In this document: positions 24,874-33,618 of the stretch, piece after piece
How positions within the stretch are numbered: the first letter of the stretch is position 1
Layout of the letters: each line of letters begins with the position of its first letter
Assembly (NCBI GenBank): GCA_910588495.1
Contig: CAJUPU010000021.1
Span: forward strand, 1 to 50,002
Source of the DNA: an uncultured Oscillospiraceae bacterium
GTDB taxonomy: Bacteria > Bacillota > Clostridia > Oscillospirales > Oscillospiraceae
DNA: 50,002 bases
Direction: 5' to 3'
Notes under the pieces: model-generated
Told to the model about the DNA's origin: nothing
What the model saw: the letters and a program-made list of their open reading frames with translations, nothing else
The model's database searches: none
Made by a program: the position numbers and the translations under genes

Positions 24874-26862
24874 ATGACAGATTTTTGGTCGTTCCTATTG
24901 CAGACCCTCACCGCCTCCGGCGTGGCGGTCCTGCTGCTGTGCGTCAAGGCCCTGTTCCGGGACAAGCTGTCCCCCCGGTGGCAGTTTGGCGTGTGGGGCA
25001 TCCTGGCCCTCATCCTGCTCCTCCCGGCGGGGCTCGGGGGGCGGTACGTCCTGCTCAACTGGCCTTTGTGGGTGGAGGCGCTGAAGTCCGCCCTCACCGG
25101 CCAGTTCGGCACGCTGACCCGGGTGTACGCCCCCATCCCCCTGCCCCCCGCCGCCCCGCCGGAGAACGTGTTCGACTGGCTGTACTGGGTCTATGTGCTG
25201 GGGGCGGCGGTCCTGCTGGTGCTGCGGTACGCGGCCTCCTATGTCCGCCTGCGGCTGGCGCTGAGAAAGGGCCGTCCCGCCCAAAACGGCCAGGTCCGGG
25301 CGGTGGCGGCGTGGTACGGCCTGCCCGCCTGCCCCGCGGTGGAGGTGGACGGCCTGTCCACCGCCTTCATCTGCGGCCTGTTCCGCCCCGTGCTGGTCCT
25401 GCCCGCCGGAGTGCAGACCGACGACAAGGTCATCCTCCACGAGCTGCTCCACCTGAAACACAAGGACGTGGCCTGGGGCTGGCTCATCGCCCTGTTCCGG
25501 TGCCTCCACTGGTGCAACCCTTTGCTGTGGTACTGCGCCGACCGGGCGGGCAACGACCTGGAGTCCCTGTGCGATCAGCGGGTGCTGGAGCGGCTGGAGG
25601 GAGAGGAGCGCCGGGACTACGGCCGCATCCTCCTGAGCATGGCGGACGAGAAATACGCCCGCACCCCGGGCACCTCTTCCGCCGCCAACGGGGGGAAGAA
25701 CATCGCCCGGCGCATCCAGGCCATCGCCCGCTTCAAGCGCTACCCGGCGGGGATGGCCCTGGCGTCGGCCTGCGTGGCCCTGGTGCTGGCGGCGCCCCTG
25801 GCGGTGGGCGTCCGGGCGGACGGGGACTGCCCCGCCGTGGGCGGCACGGATATCATCATGGCCTACGGCCGCACCACCCCCTGCACCACCCTGGCCGGGG
25901 CCTTCGACACCTACGCCAAGGCGGTGCTCACCCAGCACTTCGGCTACCGGGCCATGTGCGCCCCCCTGTCGGAGCAGAACGCCCTGGCGGAGCAGGGCTG
26001 GAGGCTGCGCCCGGCGGACTGGCGCTGGCCCGAGGCCGGCTGGAAGGATCTGGTGGACCGCTCCAACGGCTATGACATCTACGACCTGGCCCCGGCGGGG
26101 GAGGACGCCTATGAGGGCCTGCTGGTGTTCACCCTGCACAGCCCGCCCAACGGGGAAGAGTGGAGCGGCCTGACCCGTGAGCGCTGGCTGGCGGTGCAGT
26201 GGCTCCGGGCGGAGCTGGAGGGGGAGCGCTGGGTGGTGATCCCCCAGGAGTCCATCCGTGCGGTGCCCGGGGACCAGCGGGCCAGCGGCAACCTGGGCCT
26301 GCCCGCCAAGGTGTATGAGGCCAAACACGGGGACTTCACCCTCCGGATCCAGGTCCAGACCACCGCCTCCATCAACACCGTGGTCCCGTCCTCCAACGGC
26401 ACCGCGATCCAGTTCTCCGATGGGACCTGGGGCTCGCCCTCCGTGGACTACGTCCCAAGGCCCCGGGCAGAATTTGACCGGACGGGCTGGGCGCAGATGC
26501 TCTACGCGGTGTACACCGGCGGTCCGGAAAACCGGAAAAATCATACCGCCATCGAGGTGAGAGCCGCCCCCGTCACCGGCAGCGAGGCCCCTGTTTTCGA
26601 CCAGTTCAGCGGAGACAGGACGGCGGGGGTGGGCGTCAGCTCCACCAACGACAGCTGGGGAAGCAACTGGGGAAGCCGCGACCTGACGGAAGAATGGGAC
26701 GACTGGATCTTCCTGACCGGCGGCGGAGGCGGCATGGACTGGGGCGCGGACGGAGCGTTCCAGTTCCCGGATCGTTACGCGGTGGAATTGCGCCTCAACG
26801 GCGCAGAGGCGCAGGTGTTGACCCTCCTGCCGGTGGAAGGAGGCCAGTGGATCGAGCCATGA
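24874..26862 (+). CDS. BlaR1-like M56 family membrane metallopeptidase
   Basis: 662 aa. The N-terminal about 310 residues are the BlaR1 membrane-protease module: helices at about 4-25, 33-50 and 105-125, the cytosolic zinc site HELLHLKHKD (about residue 190) with downstream ENDLESLCDQ-type motif NDLESLCDQRVL, and a final helix near 295-315. The extracellular part (about 320-662) lacks the SxxK/SxN/KTG penicillin-binding motifs of true BlaR1 and matches nothing I recognise. It should cleave the neighbouring BlaI on sensing a signal, which is unlikely to be a beta-lactam by this route. Confidence 0.85.
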   Translation: MTDFWSFLLQTLTASGVAVLLLCVKALFRDKLSPRWQFGVWGILALILLLPAGLGGRYVLLNWPLWVEALKSALTGQFGTLTRVYAPIPLPPAAPPENVFDWLYWVYVLGAAVLLVLRYAASYVRLRLALRKGRPAQNGQVRAVAAWYGLPACPAVEVDGLSTAFICGLFRPVLVLPAGVQTDDKVILHELLHLKHKDVAWGWLIALFRCLHWCNPLLWYCADRAGNDLESLCDQRVLERLEGEERRDYGRILLSMADEKYARTPGTSSAANGGKNIARRIQAIARFKRYPAGMALASACVALVLAAPLAVGVRADGDCPAVGGTDIIMAYGRTTPCTTLAGAFDTYAKAVLTQHFGYRAMCAPLSEQNALAEQGWRLRPADWRWPEAGWKDLVDRSNGYDIYDLAPAGEDAYEGLLVFTLHSPPNGEEWSGLTRERWLAVQWLRAELEGERWVVIPQESIRAVPGDQRASGNLGLPAKVYEAKHGDFTLRIQVQTTASINTVVPSSNGTAIQFSDGTWGSPSVDYVPRPRAEFDRTGWAQMLYAVYTGGPENRKNHTAIEVRAAPVTGSEAPVFDQFSGDRTAGVGVSSTNDSWGSNWGSRDLTEEWDDWIFLTGGGGGMDWGADGAFQFPDRYAVELRLNGAEAQVLTLLPVEGGQWIEP

Positions 26863-27452
26863 ACAGAGAAACGGTATACCGCGGCCTGTCCAACGCCGCC
26901 TGGGGGTACTTTTTCCTCCACATCGACTTCAACCTGGGCGTCAACCAGACCAGCGTCAACGTGCTCCCCAAATTCGTGGGCTTTCTGCTCCTGCTGTCCG
27001 CCATCGGCAAGCTGGCCGGGGAGCGGCGAGACCTGCCCCTGCTGCGGCCCCTGGGCCGGCTGCTGGCGGCGTGGTCCGGGGCGGACTGGCTGCTGAACTG
27101 GGTGGGGCAGACCATCGATGGGCACATCCTGTTTTTGGACCTGCTGGTGTCGGCGGCGGCCATCTATTTCCACTTCCAGTTCCTCTCCGACATGGCGGCT
27201 TTAGCGGAGCGGTATGAGCCCCCGGAGGGGACGCTGGCCGCCCGCCTGCGCCGCCGCCGGACGGTGTACGTCCTGGTCGTCACCCTGGTGAACACCCTGC
27301 ATTACCTGCCCGTGAGCGGGGAGAGCGAGCTGCGCAATTACGCGGCGCTGGGGATGATGCTGGTGGGCGTTTTGGCCGCCCTCTTCGTCATGACGGGGCT
27401 GTTCGCCCTGCGCAGGCTCTTTCGGGACCAGCCGGAAGAGCCCCAGGCGTAA
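26859..27452 (+). CDS. Polytopic membrane protein downstream of blaR1-like gene
   Basis: 197 aa starting in an ATGA overlap. About five hydrophobic segments (NAAWGYFFLHIDFNLG, LPKFVGFLLLLSAIGKLAG, IDGHILFLDLLVSAAAIYF, TVYVLVVTLVNTLHYLPV, AALGMMLVGVLAALFVMTG). Family not recognised. Coupling to the BlaR1-like sensor suggests a role in the same signalling unit. Confidence 0.7.
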   Translation: MNRETVYRGLSNAAWGYFFLHIDFNLGVNQTSVNVLPKFVGFLLLLSAIGKLAGERRDLPLLRPLGRLLAAWSGADWLLNWVGQTIDGHILFLDLLVSAAAIYFHFQFLSDMAALAERYEPPEGTLAARLRRRRTVYVLVVTLVNTLHYLPVSGESELRNYAALGMMLVGVLAALFVMTGLFALRRLFRDQPEEPQA

Positions 27453-27490
27453 AAAAGCACCAGCGGCCGGGTTTCCGGCCGCTGGTCTTT
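27453..27490. terminator. Convergent bidirectional terminator
   Basis: CCAGCGGCCGG/CCGGCCGCTGG stem with a GTTT loop; A6 on the left serves the minus-strand anti-sigma gene and GTCTTT on the right serves the plus strand. Confidence 0.85.
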
Positions 27491-27493
27491 GGG

Positions 27494-28510
27494 TCACGGC
27501 CCCACTTCCCGCAGGGGCAGGGCGTCCACATCCACCGGGTAGGGCTCCCCCTTGTCCAGGGGGTAGGCCATGCCCTCGAACACCACCGCCTCCAGCTTTG
27601 ACAGGTCCTGGACCGCGGGGAAGCTGTGGCTCATGGTCATTTTCGTGACGCCATTCACACCGTGCCCGCCGCCGTGGCCGCTCCTGCCCCGCAGGGCCTC
27701 CAAATCGCTGACGGCACCGTCTTCCCACAGGAAATACAGCACGGGGAACAAATTGGTCTCCTCGGTGGTGTACTCCGCCTCCAGGGTGAGGGGGGACAGG
27801 GTGAGCCGCTCCAGTGTCACCGGTCCCGTCAGCTCGGGCCAGGCCCAGCCGCCGGTCCCCTGGCCCTCGGCGTTGATGTCCAGCTTCAGGTCGGACACGG
27901 GCCGGTAGGAGAAGCTCAGCCACTTACCCTTTTCCATGAGGTTGAGCCGGATACCGGCGCTGGAGCCCCAGCCACGGCTGGTGCATATACTCACATAAAT
28001 AGTGCGCAGCTCCGGGTCTATCTCACCGCCGATACTGATGCTTCCATGGGAACGGAAGGAAAACAGGTCGTAAAAGCTCTCGCGCTTTTGCAGTTCCAGC
28101 GCTTCCCAAGCCTCATCGCTATGGGCTTCGATGGTGAAGGTATAGAACAGGGTGCTTTTGTCCGCCACGGTGCTGGTGACGGTGAGGGTGTAGTTGTCGT
28201 CGCTCACCGACACGGGCTGGAAGTTCATCAGGCTCTCCCAGGGGGCGGCGTCTCCCTGGAAAAAGGCGCTGAGCACGTTGTAGGTGGGCGGGGCCAGCAC
28301 CAGTTCCGTCACGGCGGCGGCCCCGGTGAGCAGGACCAGGGCGGCGGCGCACAGGGCGGTCAGTTTCAGCGCCCGCCAGGGGTGGGCGGCACGGCGTTTT
28401 TTGTCCAGGGCGGCGTCCACCCGGCGGCGGACCCCCCAGGGGTTGGGCTGGGGGCAGGGCCCCCCCTCCGGCGACACCTGGTCCCACAACGTTTGCAGAC
28501 GGCTCTTCAC
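27494..28510 (-). CDS. Membrane-anchored anti-sigma factor, DUF4179-like (second pair)
   Basis: 338 aa from a GTG start (AAAGGAG upstream) overlapping the sigma-factor stop as GTGA. Cytosolic N-terminus of about 45 residues (LQTLWDQVSPEGG ... RRRVDAALDKKRR), one helix (about 48-70, LTALCAAALVLLTGAAAV), then an extracellular beta-rich domain including PVSVSDDNYTLTVTSTVADKS and LERLTLSPLTLEAEY, parallel to the first pair. Both anti-sigma proteins end their genes in face-to-face orientation, 3.2 kb apart. Confidence 0.8.
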   Translation of the reverse strand: MKSRLQTLWDQVSPEGGPCPQPNPWGVRRRVDAALDKKRRAAHPWRALKLTALCAAALVLLTGAAAVTELVLAPPTYNVLSAFFQGDAAPWESLMNFQPVSVSDDNYTLTVTSTVADKSTLFYTFTIEAHSDEAWEALELQKRESFYDLFSFRSHGSISIGGEIDPELRTIYVSICTSRGWGSSAGIRLNLMEKGKWLSFSYRPVSDLKLDINAEGQGTGGWAWPELTGPVTLERLTLSPLTLEAEYTTEETNLFPVLYFLWEDGAVSDLEALRGRSGHGGGHGVNGVTKMTMSHSFPAVQDLSKLEAVVFEGMAYPLDKGEPYPVDVDALPLREVGP

Positions 28511-29046
28511 GGCGTCTCCACTCCTTTCAGCGCGGCCCTCAGGGCCTTCCGGCCCCGGAACAGCCGCTGTTTGGCGGCGGTCTGGCTCAGTCCCAGCTCC
28601 GCCGCGATGGTCTTGAGCTTGTCCTCCTCGTAGTAGTAGCGCACGAACAGGGTCCGGTCCGGCTCCCCCAGGGCGTCCACCGCCGCCCACAGCCGGGCGG
28701 ACCGCTCCCGGCGCTGGGCCAGCTCCTCCGGGCCGGGGGCGGGGTCCGGGGCGTCCTCGGGGATGGGGGCGGCGGGGCGCTGGCGGCGCAGCCAGTCGAT
28801 GGCCCGGTTCCGGGCCACCGCCGCCAGCCAGGGGCGCACTCCCTGGTCCGGGTCGATCTCTCCGGCGTGGGTCCACAGGGCCACGAACACGTCGGCGCAC
28901 AGCTCCTCCACGTCCTCCCGGCAGGCCCGGCCCGCCAGGGCGCGGAGGATCACCGCGCTGACGTAGGGGGTGTAGCGCTCGATGGCCTGGTCCAAGGCGC
29001 TCCGGCTGCCCCTGTTCAGTTTTTTGATGAACGCGCGCTCGTCCAT
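28507..29046 (-). CDS. ECF-type RNA polymerase sigma factor (second pair)
   Basis: 179-aa sigma factor. Region 2 (residues about 15-80): IERYTPYVSAVILRAL, CREDVEELCADVFVALW, VRPWLAAVARNRAIDWLRR. Region 4 (about 115-170): ALGEPDRTLFVRYYYEEDKLKTIAAELGLSQTAAKQRLFRGRKALR. The start at 29046 has GGAGGG upstream; the longer frame is Pro/Arg-rich and rejected. Not closely similar to the first sigma factor, so the two pairs probably read different promoters. Confidence 0.9.
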   Translation of the reverse strand: MDERAFIKKLNRGSRSALDQAIERYTPYVSAVILRALAGRACREDVEELCADVFVALWTHAGEIDPDQGVRPWLAAVARNRAIDWLRRQRPAAPIPEDAPDPAPGPEELAQRRERSARLWAAVDALGEPDRTLFVRYYYEEDKLKTIAAELGLSQTAAKQRLFRGRKALRAALKGVETP

Positions 29047-29255
29047 GGCGATCCCTCCAACGTCCGCTGCGGCGGGGGCCGGGCGCTCCCGGCCCGGTCC
29101 CCCCTCTATCTGCCTGCGCGGCCCGGCAAAGGCGGGCATGACCCCGGCAGCCGCCTCGGGCTCGCTTCGAAACCTCTGTACAGGTGCTTCTATCGATAAA
29201 TACGAGCGAAAACGAAAAGGGTTACATGGCGGCGGGGCATTTTTCCCCCGGGGCA

Positions 29256-29285
29256 AAAGGGCCCGGCGCCTTCCGGCGCCGGGCC
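29256..29285 (-). terminator. Terminator of the ABC transporter operon
   Basis: On the minus strand GGCCCGGCGCC/GGCGCCGGGCC with a GGAA loop is followed by CTTTTG, directly after the permease stop. Confidence 0.75.
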
Positions 29286-29296
29286 TCCCCCTTTCG

Positions 29297-32200
29297 CTAT
29301 TCCACCGTTTTCAGGCTCTCCACCATGTCCACCTTTTTCAGCTTGTAGTGGGCGGCCACGTTCACCGCGATGGAGAACACCACCGTCAGCACCGCCGCCA
29401 GCCAGTAGGCGTAGGGCGGAGCCGTCCGGCCGAACATGACCATCTCCACCTCCACCGTCAGCACCATCCAGGCGTGGAGGAACCGGCCCATCACCAGCCC
29501 CAGCACGATGCCGAACAGGGTGAGGAACAGGTTCTCCCGGTAGACGTAGGCGGTGACCTCCCGGTCGAAGAAGCCCAGCACCTTCAATGTGGCCAGCTCC
29601 CGCACCCGCTCGGTGATGTTGATGTTGGTCAGGTTGTAGAGCACCACGAAGGCCAGGGCCGCCGCGGCGGTGATGATGATGACCACGGCGTAGTCGATGG
29701 CCTCCATGCTGTCGGTGAAGTTGTCCCGCAGGGTGGCGATGTAGGAGTAGGAATCCACCCCGTCCATGGCCATCAGATCGGCGGACACGGCGTCCGACTC
29801 CGCCTCCCCCGCCTCCTCGCTGTAGCGCAGCAGCATGACATTGCGCTGCGCGTCCTTTCCGAAGAGAACGCGGTAATATTCCTCGGAGACATAGATGTAG
29901 TGATAGGCATAGTTCTCCGCGATGTCGGCCACCCGGGCCTCCACCCGTTTCCCGTCCTCCTCCAGGGTGATGGTGTCTCCCGGAGAGACCTCCAGCAGCT
30001 CGGCCAGCTTTTCCGTGACCACCACGCCGTCCGCCGTCAGGACGGCCGGTGTTCCGTCCAGTCTGTGAGACAGCCGGATGAACTGGGCGAACCGCTCCTG
30101 GTCCGCCACCGTGCGCAGGTAGGCGCTCTGAGCCGGGCCCCGGGTGGACGCCTCCACCAGAATATCGCTGCCCTGCAGATAGTCCTCCACCCAGGGGCTG
30201 TCCGCCAGATAGCGCTCCACCGCGGCCAGCTCCTCCTGGCCGGCATCCAGCCCCAGCAGCGCGTCATAGCGGAACACGTGGTCGAACTGCTCGTTGAGGA
30301 TGGAGAAGATGGACTCGTGCAGGCCAAAGCCGGTGACGATCAGGGCGGTGCACCCGCCGATCCCGATCACCGTCATCCAGAACCGCCGCTGGTAGCGAAA
30401 CAGGTTGCGCATCGTCACCTTCCAGGTGAAGGTGAGCCGCTTCCACAGCGGGCGGATGTACTCCAGGAACACCCGCTTGCCCGCCTTGGGGGCCCGGGGG
30501 CGCATGAGGTCCGCCGGGGCGGCCATCAAGGTGGACAGGCAGGCCCACAGCGCCGCCCCGGTGGTGCAGGCCACCGCCGCCAGCACCGCGCCGAAGTACA
30601 GCCCGACCTGGGGCTTGAACTCCAGGGCGGGGATGGCGTACATGATGTTGAAGGCGTTGGCGATCACCAGGGGGATCAGGGTGCAGCCCAGGGCCAGCCC
30701 CAGGATCCCGCCCACCAGACTGGCGGAGAAGGCGTAGCCGATGTATTTTTTGGAGATGGCCAGCCGGGAGAAGCCCAGGGCCTTGAGGGCGCCGATCTGG
30801 GTGCGCTGCTCCTCCACCATCCGGGTCATGGTGGTCAGGCAGGCCAGGGCCGCCACCAAAAAGAAGATCGCCGGGAACACGTTGGCCAGATTGCTCACCC
30901 GGCCGGAGTCCTGGGAGTAGCCCACGATGCCCGCGTTGGTGAACCGGCTGAGGACGTACCACTCGCACTCCTCCACGTCGTCCAGCTCGTCCTGGGCGTC
31001 GTCCAGCTTCTTCTGGGCGCCGGCGATCTCCTCGTCCGCCTCTTTCTTTCCGTCCTCGTACTCCTTGAGGCCGTCGGCGTACTCCCGTTCCCCGTCGTTG
31101 AGCTCGGCCAGCGCGTCGTCCAGCTCCTGACGGCCCTCGGTCCGGGCGTCGTTCAGCTCCCCCACGCCCCTGCTGTAGTCGGACCAGCCGTTCCGCAGAT
31201 CGATTTCCCCCTGGTCTATCTCCGCCAGGGCCTGGTCCAGCTCCCGTTTGACCTGGTCCAGCTCGGCCTTGGCCTGGTCCAGCTCCGCCTTCACCGGGGC
31301 CAGCTGTTCAAAGCCCGCGTCGATCTGGGCCTGGGCCCCGTCCAGCTGGGCCTTTTGGGCCGCCATCTGGGCCGCCGCCATGTCGTACTGGGGGGTGCCC
31401 TCATAGGGGGCCAGGGCGGCGTAATACTGCGCCCAGCTCTCCTCCAGCCGGGCTTTTTGCTCCTCTAGAGGGGCGGCGGCCTCCTCGTACTGGGCCAGCC
31501 CCTCCTCATACGACGCCAGGCCGTCGTTGTACTCTGCCAGGCCGTCCTGGTATCGCGCCCGGCCGTCGGCCAGATCCCGCTCCCCCCGGCGCAGATCGGC
31601 CAGGGCGTCGTTCAGCTCCCGCTGGGCGTCGGCGATCTCCCGGGCGTAGGTGTCCTCCCCGTCCCGGTACTCCTCCCAGCCGTCGTCCAGCTCCCGCCGG
31701 GCGTCCTGGAGCTCCCGCCAGGCGTCGGCCAGCTCCCCCTCCGCCTCCGCCTTGGCGTCCTCCAGCTCTTTTCGGGCCTCGTCCAGCTCGTTCTGGGCGT
31801 CGCCGATCAGCTCGTCGTACCGCAGCTGGGCGCGCTCCTCCGCCAGGGGGTCCAGGCTGTCCACCAGGGCGTCCAGCCGGTCCTCATACTCCTCGCCATA
31901 GGTGTCCAGCGCCGCCAGGCCCTCCCCGGTGAAATAGGCGCAGGTGTAATGCTCGAAGGTGAAGTTCTCCCCGGGCACATAGACGAAGGCGTCCACCGAG
32001 CCGCTGCCCAGAGAGGAGGCCCCCCGGTCCAGGGAGACGTAAAGGGGGGAGTCCACCACGCCCACGATGGTGTAGGCGGTGTTCACCAGGTCCCCCTCGT
32101 TGTCCTCCTCCAGCGTCAGCTCCAGCCTGTCCCCCACCCGGAGGCCCAGCTTCACCAGCAGCAGCTCCTCGGTGACGCACTCACCGGGGGCCTGGGGCAG

Positions 32201-32563
32201 GCGGCCCTCCCGGACCTCCAGCAGGTCCAGCTCCTCCGGCATGGAGCGCACGCTGACGATGCGGTCCACCGCCACCGCGTCCAGATCCCGGCTGCCCTCC
32301 ACCGCCTCCACCCCCGCCGACGCGGCCAAGGCGTCCAGATCGCCCTGGGTCAGCCCCAGGGTGGACAGCACATAGCCGTCCATGAGGCGGGTGCGGTCGT
32401 AGTAGTTGTCGGCGGTGTACTGCATGTCCGGCGCGGTGGTGCGCAGCCCGGACAGGAAGGCCACCGCCAGCGCCGCCAGCACCAGGATGGACACATAGCG
32501 GTTGAAGGTGCCCCGGATCTCCCGCAGGGCGTCGGTGGACAAATGGTCTTTCCGCGCTACCAT
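29297..32563 (-). CDS. FtsX/MacB-type ABC permease with large extracellular coiled coil
   Basis: 1088 aa. N-terminal helix (residues about 23-43), then an extracellular region in two parts: a MacB-like domain (about 60-230) and a long Glu/Asp/Arg/Ala coiled coil (about 245-570) full of heptad-like ELDDA, DLADGRARYQDGLAEYNDGL and related repeats. Then FtsX membrane modules: three helices (about 590-720), a second periplasmic-type domain (about 780-950), and three C-terminal helices ending KVDMVESLKTVE. Family members export lipids or peptides, or act as mechanotransmitters. The start overlaps the ATPase gene by 7 bp. Confidence 0.88.
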   Translation of the reverse strand: MVARKDHLSTDALREIRGTFNRYVSILVLAALAVAFLSGLRTTAPDMQYTADNYYDRTRLMDGYVLSTLGLTQGDLDALAASAGVEAVEGSRDLDAVAVDRIVSVRSMPEELDLLEVREGRLPQAPGECVTEELLLVKLGLRVGDRLELTLEEDNEGDLVNTAYTIVGVVDSPLYVSLDRGASSLGSGSVDAFVYVPGENFTFEHYTCAYFTGEGLAALDTYGEEYEDRLDALVDSLDPLAEERAQLRYDELIGDAQNELDEARKELEDAKAEAEGELADAWRELQDARRELDDGWEEYRDGEDTYAREIADAQRELNDALADLRRGERDLADGRARYQDGLAEYNDGLASYEEGLAQYEEAAAPLEEQKARLEESWAQYYAALAPYEGTPQYDMAAAQMAAQKAQLDGAQAQIDAGFEQLAPVKAELDQAKAELDQVKRELDQALAEIDQGEIDLRNGWSDYSRGVGELNDARTEGRQELDDALAELNDGEREYADGLKEYEDGKKEADEEIAGAQKKLDDAQDELDDVEECEWYVLSRFTNAGIVGYSQDSGRVSNLANVFPAIFFLVAALACLTTMTRMVEEQRTQIGALKALGFSRLAISKKYIGYAFSASLVGGILGLALGCTLIPLVIANAFNIMYAIPALEFKPQVGLYFGAVLAAVACTTGAALWACLSTLMAAPADLMRPRAPKAGKRVFLEYIRPLWKRLTFTWKVTMRNLFRYQRRFWMTVIGIGGCTALIVTGFGLHESIFSILNEQFDHVFRYDALLGLDAGQEELAAVERYLADSPWVEDYLQGSDILVEASTRGPAQSAYLRTVADQERFAQFIRLSHRLDGTPAVLTADGVVVTEKLAELLEVSPGDTITLEEDGKRVEARVADIAENYAYHYIYVSEEYYRVLFGKDAQRNVMLLRYSEEAGEAESDAVSADLMAMDGVDSYSYIATLRDNFTDSMEAIDYAVVIIITAAAALAFVVLYNLTNINITERVRELATLKVLGFFDREVTAYVYRENLFLTLFGIVLGLVMGRFLHAWMVLTVEVEMVMFGRTAPPYAYWLAAVLTVVFSIAVNVAAHYKLKKVDMVESLKTVE

Positions 32564-33258
32564 TCGATCTCCTCCACCGGGGTGGGGTGGGCGTTGCGCT
32601 CCACCGCCGCCACCCGGCCGCTCTTGATGTGGATCACCTTGTCCGCCATGGGGGTCAGGGCGGTGTTGTGGGTGATGACGATCACGGTCATCCCCTCCTG
32701 GCGGCAGGTGTCCTGGAGGAGCTTCAAGATCGCCTTGCCGGTGACGTAGTCCAGCGCGCCGGTGGGCTCGTCGCACAGCAGCAGCTTGGGGTTCTTGGCC
32801 AGGGCCCGGGCGATGGCCACCCGCTGCTGTTCGCCGCCGGACAGCTGGGCGGGGAAGTTGTCCAGCCGGTCGGCCAGCCCCACGTGGACCAGCACGTCCC
32901 GGGCGTCCAGGGGGTCGCGGCAGATCTGGGCGGCCAGCTCCACGTTCTCCAGGGCGGTCAGGTTCTGCACCAGGTTGTAGAACTGGAACACGAAGCCGAT
33001 GTCGTGGCGGCGGTAGGCGGTGAGCTGCCTGGCGTTGTAATCGCTGACCCGGGCGCCGTCCACGGTGATGGTGCCCCCCGAGCAGGCGTCCATGCCCCCC
33101 AGCATGTTGAGCACCGTGGTCTTGCCCGCCCCGGAGGGACCCACGATGATGGTGAACTCCCCCTTGTCCACGGTGAAATCCACCCCGTCCACCGCCTTGA
33201 TCGTCACCTCGCCCATCCGGTACTCTTTCTTCACGTTCTCAAAGGATATGTAGCTCAT
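32557..33258 (-). CDS. ABC transporter ATP-binding protein (MacB/LolD type)
   Basis: 233-aa nucleotide-binding subunit. Walker A GPSGAGKT (residues about 40-47), Q-loop in VFQFYNLVQNLT, signature LSGGEQQR, Walker B LLLCDEPTGALD, and switch His in VIVITHNTAL. Partner of the overlapping permease. The leader upstream (33259-33310) contains repeated TATAC/GTATC words that could be an operator, but no regulator gene adjoins. It lies at the end of the block with two ECF pairs and the BlaI system. Confidence 0.95.
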   Translation of the reverse strand: MSYISFENVKKEYRMGEVTIKAVDGVDFTVDKGEFTIIVGPSGAGKTTVLNMLGGMDACSGGTITVDGARVSDYNARQLTAYRRHDIGFVFQFYNLVQNLTALENVELAAQICRDPLDARDVLVHVGLADRLDNFPAQLSGGEQQRVAIARALAKNPKLLLCDEPTGALDYVTGKAILKLLQDTCRQEGMTVIVITHNTALTPMADKVIHIKSGRVAAVERNAHPTPVEEIEW

Positions 33259-33424
33259 AGGGTCCCTCCGTCCGCCCCGGCGGGGCGCGTATATACTGTT
33301 TGTATCTTATACTCCTTTTTCGAAAAGCGCAACCGCTCCCAGGCAAAATTCAAGGTTTTTTCACAGTCGCCCTGACATTCGGGGAAGGATATGGAAAAAA
33401 ACGCCGCCCCCCCGGCGGTTGTGG

Positions 33425-33454
33425 TTGACTAACCGTCCGTCCGGGGCGTACAAT
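33425..33454 (+). promoter_or_regulatory. Promoter of the riboswitch-mntP transcript
   Basis: TTGACT (33425-33430), 18-bp spacer, TACAAT (33449-33454), placing the transcript start right at the riboswitch. Confidence 0.7.
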
Positions 33455-33460
33455 ACGCCC

Positions 33461-33559
33461 ACTGATGGGGGAGTAGTCGGCGGGGCCCCTGGGGGCTCCG
33501 TGATGCGGTCAACATACTGGCAGGGTCCCTGCCTGGCCGTATCCTTCGTGACAAGACCT
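33461..33559 (+). promoter_or_regulatory. yybP-ykoY manganese riboswitch
   Basis: Conserved blocks of the family in order: GGGGGAGTAG (33467-33476), GTCAACATACTGGC (33509-33522) and the 3' GACAAGACC (33550-33558). The class binds Mn2+ and controls Mn exporters. The 3' strand AAGACC overlaps the terminator stem that follows, so Mn binding should favour antitermination. The mntP gene downstream confirms the assignment by context. Confidence 0.88.
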
Positions 33560-33593
33560 GTCCGCTTGGGTGCGGGCAAGGTCTCTTTTTTTG
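33554..33593 (+). terminator. Riboswitch expression-platform terminator
   Basis: AGACCTGTCCGC pairs with GCGGGCAAGGTCT (one bulged A, one G-T pair), followed by CTTTTTTT. Its 5' strand shares AAGACC with the aptamer base, a classic mutually exclusive arrangement. Confidence 0.85.
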
Positions 33594-33618
33594 TCCTCCC
33601 GCATACCTTCAAACAGCA

